This document shows, one piece after another, positions 37,404-43,659 of a DNA stretch of 43,659 nt (position 1 is its first letter; each line of letters begins with the position of its first letter). The DNA comes from Roseomonas acroporae (lineage in GTDB: Bacteria; Pseudomonadota; Alphaproteobacteria; Acetobacterales; Acetobacteraceae): the NCBI RefSeq assembly GCF_023223525.1, contig NZ_JALPRX010000036.1, positions 1-43,659 on the forward strand. The letters are read 5' to 3'. The notes under the pieces are model-generated. The model was not told the DNA's origin. It saw only the letters and a program-made list of their open reading frames with translations, and did no database searches. The position numbers were made by a program, and so were the translations under genes.

Positions 37404-37730
37404 ATGACGCGCTTCACCCGCCTGCCGTTCCGCTCCATCGCCGTGCTCGCCGCCCTCAGCGTCACCGCCTGCGCGACCGGCCCGGGCCCGTACCAGATCC
37501 AGGCCAACCAGGCCAACTATGCCTGCCAGATGGGCGATCCCAATGCCTGCTATGCCGCGCAGGGCCTCGCGCCCCTGGCGCAGGCGGAGTACGCGCAGCA
37601 GCAGCAGCAGAACAACGCGGTGGTCGGCACCGCCGTCGCCGCGGGGGCACTCGGCATCATCGCCGGCGCCGCGATCGCGAACAGCGGCCCGCGCTACGGC
37701 TACTACGGCCGCGGCTGGCGCCGCTGGTGA
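37404..37730 (+). CDS. Small predicted lipoprotein
   Basis: A 108-residue exported protein. The signal peptide ends in a lipobox, LSVTAC (Cys at about 25), so the mature protein is probably lipid-anchored. It continues with YACQMGDPNACYAAQGL, a Gln-rich patch (YAQQQQQNN), a glycine/alanine-rich hydrophobic segment (VVGTAVAAGALGIIAGAAIA) like glycine-zipper surface proteins, and a Tyr/Gly/Arg tail ending GWRRW. GGAGG lies 8 nt before the ATG. I do not recognise a named family and the role is unknown. Confidence 0.75.
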   Translation: MTRFTRLPFRSIAVLAALSVTACATGPGPYQIQANQANYACQMGDPNACYAAQGLAPLAQAEYAQQQQQNNAVVGTAVAAGALGIIAGAAIANSGPRYGYYGRGWRRW

Positions 37731-38110
37731 GCCCACGGGCCGGCGCCGGCCGGGCGATGCGCTCCTCCCCATCGGGATCGCCGGCCGATGGCTGATCGCC
37801 GACCGACGATCCCGGCGCTCGCCGCCGCTGCCCCTGCCGGTGGGCGGCAGCCTGCCGGAAGCCGAGCGTCGCGATGCTTCCGCCCCCTGCGGCGGATCCG
37901 CCCGGAGCCCGCTTCCCGGAGCTGCCCCCCGATCATCGGCATCGCCGCGGCGCCCCGGAGGCCGGCCGGTACCACGCCCGCCCCACCCAAGCCCCGTGCC
38001 CGCCTCCCCTTTGCCCGTGTCTCCCTGCCCGCGCCCGCTCTGACCGTGGCCGCTCTTTCCGTGCCCGCTCTTTCCGTGGCCGCCCTTCCCGTGACCGTAC
38101 CCGCCACGCC
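37731..38110. other. Convergent spacer with 15-bp repeats
   Basis: A 380-bp gap between the lipoprotein and glycosyltransferase genes, which face each other. It holds the 15-bp tandem repeat annotated next and otherwise shows only shadow frames. No T-tract terminator is seen. Confidence 0.4.
38037..38096. repeat. Four 15-bp tandem units
   Basis: gctctgaccgtggcc, gctctttccgtgccc, gctctttccgtggcc and gcccttcccgtgacc are contiguous. The array begins about 15 bp beyond the stop of the glycosyltransferase. In one minus-strand frame it would encode GHGKS-like repeats. Confidence 0.7.
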
Positions 38111-39295
38111 TCACAGGCCGAGGGCGGCCTCGATGCACGCCGTCTGCCTGTCCCAGCCATACCTCGCATAGACCTCGGCCGCGGCGGCCTCGGCGACCGG
38201 CGCGTAGCGTTCGGGGTCGCGCACGCGCGCCACGGAAGCGGCCAGGGCGTCGTCCCACTGGTCGGCGCGCGCGAGCAGGCCCGTCTCGCCGTCCCGGATC
38301 GCGTGGCGGAAGGTGTAGGTGGGCGTCGCGACGGTCCAGGTTCCCACGGCCGCGGCCTCGAAGAATTTCAGCTCGCTCTTGCAGTTGGTGAAGCTGTTGT
38401 CCTGGAGCGGCGCGATGTTGATCTCCACCTCGGCGATGACGCGCTGGAGGTTGATGTAGTCCTGCAGCGGGATGATCTCGACGCGGCTGGCGAGGTGCCG
38501 CAACGGGCCGGTGGAATCGAGGAAGCCGACCACCCGCAGGTCCACCGCCGGATCGGCCGCGAGCAGGCGCGCCAGCGCCGGGGCGGCCACCGCGAAGTCC
38601 CGGTTGTGCGTCGGCGAGCCGCTGAAGTAGCCGATGGTGACGCGCCCGTCCCCGCGGAAGCCGCGGGCGCGCTTGGCCGCGAGCAGGGCGCGCGACGCCT
38701 CCTCCTGCTCGCGGTCGAAGTAGTTCGGCACGATGCCGACCGATTCCAGCCCGTTCGCGACGATCCGGCCCAGCCTGTCGGCGATGAAGCGGTTGGTGGT
38801 GATGCCGCCGTCGCAGAGCCGCGCCAGCGTCTCCTTGCGGCCGACATGGGCATACCAGTCGTCCCAGACGTCGCGGTTGCCGACATCCTGGTCGAGCGTG
38901 TCGAGGATGAGGTGGATGTAGCCGATGTCGAAGACGAGGTCGTCGCAGTCGAACAGCACGCGCACGCCCGCCGCCTTCGCGCGCGTGACGAGGCGCGCCA
39001 GGCGCGCGTCGTAGCGCACGCGGCAGATGACGAGGGCATGCAGGCCGGACACCTCGTCCATCAGCGCGGGCAGGTCGTCCAGCCCGAACCAGGCGGCGCC
39101 GATATCCGGCCGGGTCGCCGCCAGGGTCGCGGTCGGGTTCAGGCAGCGGTAGCGGAAGGTGCTGGTGTCCGGCGTCTCGTAGAGCCAGGCGATGCGCGGC
39201 CGCCCGCGCCGCAGCGCGTCGAGCCGCGTGGCGAGGGGCCACGCCTCCCAGGGCGGCGCGTAGCCCAGCGGGCCGTCGGTCAGGTCCCTGAACAT
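38111..39295 (-). CDS. GT4-like glycosyltransferase
   Basis: About 394 residues from MFRDLTDGPL, with a GT-B fold layout. The N-terminal part contains RPRIAWLYETPDTSTFRYR and the acidic motif FDCDDLVFD (115-123). The C-terminal part has GRVTIGYFSGSPTHNRDF, IAPLQDNSFTNCKSELKFFE and the E-x4-E region of GT4 enzymes (E308/E313, KFFEAAAVGT). It probably adds a sugar to a surface or flagellar glycan from a nucleotide donor. It begins 7 nt after the stop of the large methyltransferase-glycosyltransferase gene, so the two form an operon. The longer frame upstream overlaps that gene and is not used. Confidence 0.85.
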   Translation of the reverse strand: MFRDLTDGPLGYAPPWEAWPLATRLDALRRGRPRIAWLYETPDTSTFRYRCLNPTATLAATRPDIGAAWFGLDDLPALMDEVSGLHALVICRVRYDARLARLVTRAKAAGVRVLFDCDDLVFDIGYIHLILDTLDQDVGNRDVWDDWYAHVGRKETLARLCDGGITTNRFIADRLGRIVANGLESVGIVPNYFDREQEEASRALLAAKRARGFRGDGRVTIGYFSGSPTHNRDFAVAAPALARLLAADPAVDLRVVGFLDSTGPLRHLASRVEIIPLQDYINLQRVIAEVEINIAPLQDNSFTNCKSELKFFEAAAVGTWTVATPTYTFRHAIRDGETGLLARADQWDDALAASVARVRDPERYAPVAEAAAAEVYARYGWDRQTACIEAALGL

Positions 39296-39302
39296 CGGCC
39301 GC

Positions 39303-41951
39303 TCAGCGGATCGCCGGGAGGCGCGCGGCCAGGCGGGCAACCACCGGCGCCAGCGCCGCGTTCCAGTCGCGGCCGATACGGTCGGCCGCGCGGTGGCGCG
39401 CCCGCGCGGCGTCGTCCTCCGCGAGCCCCTGCAGGCGGCGCAGCCCGTCGAGCAGCCCCTCGGTGGTCGGCGGCGCCATGAGGATGTTGGCGGAATAGCG
39501 GGCGAGCGAGGACCTGCCGGGATGCGTGTTGGTCAGCACCGCGGCACCGGCGGCAGCGAGGTCGAGCGTCGGGTAGGCGGGGTGCGGCGCATCCGTCAGC
39601 ACCAGCCCGGCATCCATGGAGGCGATGAGGGGCTGGCGGACATCCTGAGCCGTCGTCCCCGCGCGGATCGGCACCACGCCCCGGGCGAGCGCCACCGCCG
39701 GCAACGCCTCGCCGACCCAGTGCATCTCCCAGGCGGTATCGGGAAACAGCCCCTCGGCCACGGCGGCGTCCAGCGCCTCCAGGCCGCGCCAGAAGAGGTT
39801 CCGCGGGTCGTCCAGCCGCGCCTGGAAGAGGAGGCGCCGACGCGCCGCTTCCGCGGACGGCGCGTCGGCGCCGGGAAAGGCCGGCTCGAACCACATCCCT
39901 TCGGACGCCAGGTTCGGCAGGGCATCCGGGCCTTCCGCGAGGTGGCGGAAGAGCATCTCGGTGCTGACCACCACCGGCAGGCCGGGATGGCCCAGAGTCT
40001 CGGCGCAGCGCAGCCGCTCTTCGCCATGCGGATGGAGCGTCCGCTCGTCCTCCTCCACGATCGCCGCGACCCGCCCCGGCGGGACGCTGCCGAGGGTGGC
40101 GCGCGTGGCCCGCCAGGAGGTGGTCAGGAACAGGTCCAGCGGCGCGACCGGCAATTCGCGCGATTCGTCCTCCGGCGCGAAGGCGAGCTCCAGGGGGCCG
40201 TCGAAGCGCATGCCGTTGCGCCCGAGCACCTCGCGCACCGTCGCCGCCTCCCCGGGCGCGTCCCGCGTGACGACGCGCAGGCCCGCGCCGAGCCGCGCCG
40301 CCAGCGCCGCGCCGAGCAGCAGCGCGGTGTCCGTCCCGGAGGCGGGGCCGATGCCGTCGGTCACGATCGAGAGACGCGGCGGAGCCTCGGGCAGCGGGTA
40401 GGTCGGCAGGGGGCGCAGGGCCGGGAATCGCGCCGAGATCAGCCGCCGCGCGGTCGCGGGGCGAGGCACGGGCTCCGAAGGCGCGGGCAACCCAGGCGGC
40501 GCGGCGGGGAGCAGCGCGGCGGGCACGACCGGCGCCCCGGGCAGGGTGTCGGGCGAGGCGGCGGCGGGCGGCGCGGCGGACGGGCGGCCGAGCAGTCCGG
40601 CGCGCAGCCGCATCGCGCGCGTCACCGCACCGCGCAGCGCCTGGCGGATCGGTCGTGGCAGCCGCTGGAGGCGATAGGCCCCGTAGAGACCCAGCCGGGC
40701 ACCCACCGAGTTGCGCAGGGCCGCCAGCTCCGCCGAGACGGCCTCCCGCTCGCCGGCCAGCGCCGCCATCGCCGCGCGGGCGGCGGCGAGCTCCGACCGC
40801 AGCGTGCCGGCGCGCGCCTCCGCCTGTCCCGCGGCCTCGCTGGCGGCCCGGATGCGCGCCTGGGCCGTCCGGTCGGCGGCGGCGAGGCGGCGCGCCATCC
40901 CGGCTTCGGCCTCGGCGAGCCGTGCCGCCAGCGCCTGCGTCTCCTGGCGACGTGCCGCCTCGGCCCGCTGCGCGGCGGCCTCGGCCTCGGCGAGCCGCGC
41001 GCGCAGGCTCCCGGCCTCGGCACTCGCCTCGGCGTGCATCCGGCGCAGCGCCTCGCCCTCCTCGCGCGCGGCGACGAGGCCGGCGCGCAGCGACGGCTCG
41101 AGCGCCCCGGCGATCCCCGGCAGCAGCGTCAGGCCGCGTAGCTGCCGCACCGGCAGTTGCGGCAGGATGGCCGCCGGGTCGGCCACGCGGGCCGCCGTGC
41201 CGGTCATGAGCCGCGCGTAGGGGCGCGTCTTCTCGGCCGGCAGGCGGGCGACCGACACGACGGAATCGTAGAAGCTCACCCGCGCCAGCCACCGTCCGTA
41301 GGCGCGCAGCCGCGCCAGCGCGTCCGGGGCGAGCGCATCGCCGTCCGCCGGCTCGAAATGGTCGACGTTGAGCGCGTCGGCGAGATCCTTGAACCACGTC
41401 ATCGCCGTCTCCCGCCGCCGCAGGCCGCCGCCGTGCGAGCGGCGGTAGCTGCAGTGCAGGTCCTCGACGATGTAGACGCCGCCTGGGGCGAGACGGGGGA
41501 ACAGCGCCTCGAAGGCCGCGATCACCTGCCCGGAGCGGTGCGAGCCGTCATCCACGATGACGTCGAAGACACGACCGCCGAGACAGCGATCCAGCGTCGC
41601 GGCGTCGCTCGCGTCGCCGATGAAGACCTCGACCTCCGGGCCGAATTCGAGGCCGGCGCAGGCCGGGTCGATGTCCATGCCGACGATGCGCGAGCCCGGC
41701 GGCAGGACCTGCGACCAGAGCTGGAGCGAGCCGCCGTTCTGGATGCCGATCTCCAGCACCCGCAACGGGGCGCCGCCCTGCAGCAGGTCGTGCAGCTCGG
41801 CCTCGTAGATGCCGGGATACTGCTCCCACTTGTCGGAAAGGTAGCCCCGGTGCGCCGCGAAGGCCGCGCGCAGGCTGGGCACGCCCGGGCGCGGGCCAGG
41901 AAGGGGGCCGCAGCTGCCCTCTGACGCTGATGGCAAAATCGCGGTCCTCAT
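39303..41951 (-). CDS. Methyltransferase - coiled coil - glycosyltransferase fusion
   Basis: An 882-residue protein with three parts. Residues ~40-240 form a SAM methyltransferase resembling MycE/cephalosporin-hydroxylase-type enzymes: LSDKWEQYPGIYEAEL, VLEIGIQNGGSLQLW (66-80), FDVIVDDGSHRSGQVIAAFE, and GGVYIVEDLHCSYR with likely metal ligands. Residues ~285-412 are an Ala/Glu/Arg-rich coiled coil. After a Pro-rich linker (456-500), a glycosyltransferase of the WsaF/GT4 type covers ~525-882 (RLSIVTDGIGPASGTDTAL, DLFLTTSWRATRATL, NTHPGRSSLARYSANILMAP). Chain-length-controlling O-antigen enzymes combine methyltransferase, coiled coil and glycosyltransferase in a similar way. It likely builds and caps a methylated glycan. 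The start is the ATG of MRTAILPSAS. Confidence 0.83.
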   Translation of the reverse strand: MRTAILPSASEGSCGPLPGPRPGVPSLRAAFAAHRGYLSDKWEQYPGIYEAELHDLLQGGAPLRVLEIGIQNGGSLQLWSQVLPPGSRIVGMDIDPACAGLEFGPEVEVFIGDASDAATLDRCLGGRVFDVIVDDGSHRSGQVIAAFEALFPRLAPGGVYIVEDLHCSYRRSHGGGLRRRETAMTWFKDLADALNVDHFEPADGDALAPDALARLRAYGRWLARVSFYDSVVSVARLPAEKTRPYARLMTGTAARVADPAAILPQLPVRQLRGLTLLPGIAGALEPSLRAGLVAAREEGEALRRMHAEASAEAGSLRARLAEAEAAAQRAEAARRQETQALAARLAEAEAGMARRLAAADRTAQARIRAASEAAGQAEARAGTLRSELAAARAAMAALAGEREAVSAELAALRNSVGARLGLYGAYRLQRLPRPIRQALRGAVTRAMRLRAGLLGRPSAAPPAAASPDTLPGAPVVPAALLPAAPPGLPAPSEPVPRPATARRLISARFPALRPLPTYPLPEAPPRLSIVTDGIGPASGTDTALLLGAALAARLGAGLRVVTRDAPGEAATVREVLGRNGMRFDGPLELAFAPEDESRELPVAPLDLFLTTSWRATRATLGSVPPGRVAAIVEEDERTLHPHGEERLRCAETLGHPGLPVVVSTEMLFRHLAEGPDALPNLASEGMWFEPAFPGADAPSAEAARRRLLFQARLDDPRNLFWRGLEALDAAVAEGLFPDTAWEMHWVGEALPAVALARGVVPIRAGTTAQDVRQPLIASMDAGLVLTDAPHPAYPTLDLAAAGAAVLTNTHPGRSSLARYSANILMAPPTTEGLLDGLRRLQGLAEDDAARARHRAADRIGRDWNAALAPVVARLAARLPAIR

Positions 41952-42477
41952 GCACGGGAACGGCCGGGGCGTCGCGCGCCGGGCCGATGGCGGCCGATGG
42001 GCCGGCCGGGTCCGCGCCGCCGCGAAGCCGGCGGCCGGAGCACACGCTTCCGGGAGGGCGCCGGCGCCCCGGACGGGGGATGGCCTCCAGGTGTCTCCCC
42101 TGGGGGATTTCCCTGGGGGATCTCCCTGGGGATCTCCCCTGCCAGGTGGCACCCTATCGTGGGCCTCCCCCGGCGGTCAAACCGGGCCGGTACCGACGGG
42201 CGCGGGGCCCTGCGGCGCCGGATGCGTGTCCGGGCCGGCCGTCCCGCTCCCGCCGGGCGTGGCCCCGCCTGCCCCGCGCCGTGACGATCCCCGCGAAGCC
42301 TTCGCCGCGCCGGCGGCCGGGGGGCCTTCCGCCCGACCCATGGCCTACCAGATACGGAATTGCCCGAGACGGCGTGCGTCCCGGCCGGGGTGGCTGCCCG
42401 CGCGGGCGAGAGCCGGCGGGCATCCCTCCCGGCATGATGCCGCGATCGCCCGTCCGGCAGCCCTGGGAGGCATGGAC
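41952..42477. other. Divergent spacer between fusion gene and DUF2189-like gene
   Basis: About 525 bp with no supported gene, though frames remain open on both strands. It carries a short tandem array of palindromic 12-15 bp units (annotated next). Promoters for both flanking genes should lie here; I cannot pick boxes. Confidence 0.35.
42094..42140. repeat. Tandem palindromic 12-15 bp units
   Basis: tctcccctgggggat, ttccctgggggat, ctccctggggat and ctcccct follow one another. Each unit contains the self-complementary core TCCC(C)TGGGGGA, so the array can fold in several registers. Confidence 0.65.
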
Positions 42478-43341
42478 ATGGAAAGAATTCCCTACGCCGC
42501 CGGTGGCCCGCCCGCCGCCGCGGGCCCCGCCCCGACCCGCGGGGCCGTCCCGGCACCACCCGCACGGACCCCGGCCCTGGCGCCGTCCGGCGCGGCGCTG
42601 CCGGTCCGCCGCATCGGCCTCGCCGACCTGCGCGAGGCACTGCGGCAGGGCCTCGACGACTTCCGCGCCCACCCGACGCACGCGGCCTTCGTGGCGCTCA
42701 TCTACCCGGTCATCGGCCTCGTGCTCGGCCGCATGACCTACGGCGCGGAGGTGCTGCCGCTGCTCTGGCCGCTGGTCGCGGGCTTCGCCCTGCTCGGCCC
42801 GGTGGCGGCGATCGGCCTCTACGAACTCAGCCGCCGGCGGGAGCGGGGGCTGTCCTCCTCCTGGTGGAACGCGTTCGACGTGCTGCGCTCGCCCGCGATC
42901 GGCAGCATCGTCGCGCTCGGCCTCGTGCTGATGGCGCTGTTCCTGCTGTGGCTGCGCAGCGCCCTCGGCCTCTACGGGATGGTGTTCGACGGCGCGCGGC
43001 CCGCATCGCTCTCGGCGCTCGCGCAGCAGGTCCTCACCACCGCCCCCGGCTGGCGCCTGCTGATCCTCGGCAACGGCATCGGCTTCCTGTTCGCCGCCGT
43101 GGCGCTGATGCTGGGCGCCGTGTCCTTCCCGCTGCTGCTCGACCGCGACGTGGGCGTCGAATCGGCGGTGCGCACCTCGATACGCGCGGTGACCGGGAAC
43201 CCCGTCCCCATGGCGGCCTGGGGCCTGATCGTCGCCTCGCTGCTGCTGCTCGGCTCGGTCCCCTTCTTCCTCGGGCTCGCCGTGGTGCTGCCACTGCTCG
43301 GGCACGCGACCTGGCATCTCTACCGCCGCCTCGTGCCCTGA
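42478..43341 (+). CDS. DUF2189-like integral membrane protein
   Basis: A 287-residue protein with a ~45-residue Pro/Ala-rich N-terminus, then VRRIGLADLREALRQGLDDFRAHPTHAAFVALIYPVIGL and about six transmembrane helices (for example FALLGPVAAIGLYEL, GSIVALGLVLMALFLLWL, LLILGNGIGFLFAAVALMLG, GLIVASLLLLGSVPFFLGLA). The pattern of a cytoplasmic WNAFDVLRSPA loop and DRDVGVESAVRTSIRAV segment fits DUF2189, whose function is unknown. I use the second ATG (MERIPYAAG) because GGGAGG lies 7 nt upstream; an ATG 6 nt earlier is possible. Confidence 0.82.
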   Translation: MERIPYAAGGPPAAAGPAPTRGAVPAPPARTPALAPSGAALPVRRIGLADLREALRQGLDDFRAHPTHAAFVALIYPVIGLVLGRMTYGAEVLPLLWPLVAGFALLGPVAAIGLYELSRRRERGLSSSWWNAFDVLRSPAIGSIVALGLVLMALFLLWLRSALGLYGMVFDGARPASLSALAQQVLTTAPGWRLLILGNGIGFLFAAVALMLGAVSFPLLLDRDVGVESAVRTSIRAVTGNPVPMAAWGLIVASLLLLGSVPFFLGLAVVLPLLGHATWHLYRRLVP

Positions 43342-43659
43342 CCGCATCCGCGGGCGCGCCCGGCCCGGCGCGGCCGCACGGAGGCCGCCCCCTGCGACCG
43401 CGGGCCTCGCGGCGGCCCCGGGCGACGGGCGGCCGCGCCCGCCGTGCCGGGCCGGAAGGCCCTGCGGCCGGTGTCGATCCGCTCCGGGAAGCGGCCGCCC
43501 GGCCGTCCCGGCACCCGATCCGCCGGGCCCGCCCGCCGTCCCACCGTGGCCGGCCGCGCGCCCGCATCGCCGGGGGCGGCCGCACGGCGCGGGCGTTCCG
43601 CCTGCCGGCAATCCGCCCCGGAGCCGTTCCGGCCTGACCGTATCAGGCCCGACCGGCTC
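43342..43659. other. Right-edge non-coding stretch
   Basis: About 320 bp of >75% GC DNA after the membrane-protein stop. Only shadow frames are present until the hairpin module at the very end. Confidence 0.4.
43621..43659 (+). repeat. Dispersed hairpin element, module B (copy 4)
   Basis: GAGCCG ... CGGCTC form the outer pair and GGCCTGA-CCGTA-TCAGGCC the inner stem, as in module B of copies 1 and 2. No module A precedes it, so module B can occur alone or in the other order; anything further right is outside the window. Confidence 0.72.

Overview
The window is about 43.7 kb of very GC-rich DNA (well over 70% GC in most coding stretches). The gene content (FlaF-type flagellin regulation, several Bug-type tricarboxylate-transporter receptors, an alphaproteobacterial-style uracil-DNA glycosylase without Fe-S cysteines, ETF-ubiquinone oxidoreductase) suggests a flagellated aerobic alphaproteobacterium, most likely Acetobacteraceae (Roseomonas-like). 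That placement is an inference from gene style, not from a marker gene. I see no rRNA, tRNA, insertion-sequence transposase or CRISPR array.

Left part (1-13.2 kb): the 5' part of a membrane-anchored GGDEF protein runs off the left edge. Next is an IclR-family regulator facing away from a five-gene beta-oxidation operon in the order hydratase/dehydrogenase fusion, CoA ligase, thiolase, large and small acyl-CoA dehydrogenase. This is the order of pimFABCD for dicarboxylate/pimelate degradation in Rhodopseudomonas. A near-perfect palindrome lies inside a good promoter between the regulator and the operon. The same strand continues with a Bug receptor, a Leu/Ile/Val-type binding protein and a 3-hydroxyisobutyrate-dehydrogenase-like reductase, suggesting uptake and oxidation of organic acids.

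Middle part (13.3-31.2 kb): mostly single housekeeping or accessory genes. They are a membrane YdjM-like hydrolase, nitroreductase, NUDIX hydrolase, CutA-like protein, ETF-QO (electron sink for the acyl-CoA dehydrogenases), uracil-DNA glycosylase, soluble lytic transglycosylase, membrane acyltransferase and a DnaQ-type exonuclease. Two transglutaminase-like proteins lie next to an N-formylglutamate amidohydrolase, followed by two more Bug receptors flanking a class III CoA-transferase. This part is rich in structured intergenic DNA: a cluster of triloop hairpins, a tandem duplication of the 3' end of the ETF-QO gene, a 28-30 bp minisatellite, an AT-rich regulatory island, and a dispersed two-module hairpin element whose stems covary between copies and which twice supplies the stop codon of a gene.

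Right part (31.7-42 kb): a flagellin gene and flaF, then a TPR methyltransferase and a TPR/GT41 (SPINDLY/OGT-like) glycosyltransferase separated by one base, a small lipoprotein, and on the other strand a GT4-like glycosyltransferase and an 882-residue methyltransferase/coiled-coil/glycosyltransferase fusion. Together these look like a flagellin-modification locus built around a FlmG-like enzyme, the most attractive candidate system in the window. A DUF2189-like membrane protein and half of the dispersed hairpin element close the window.
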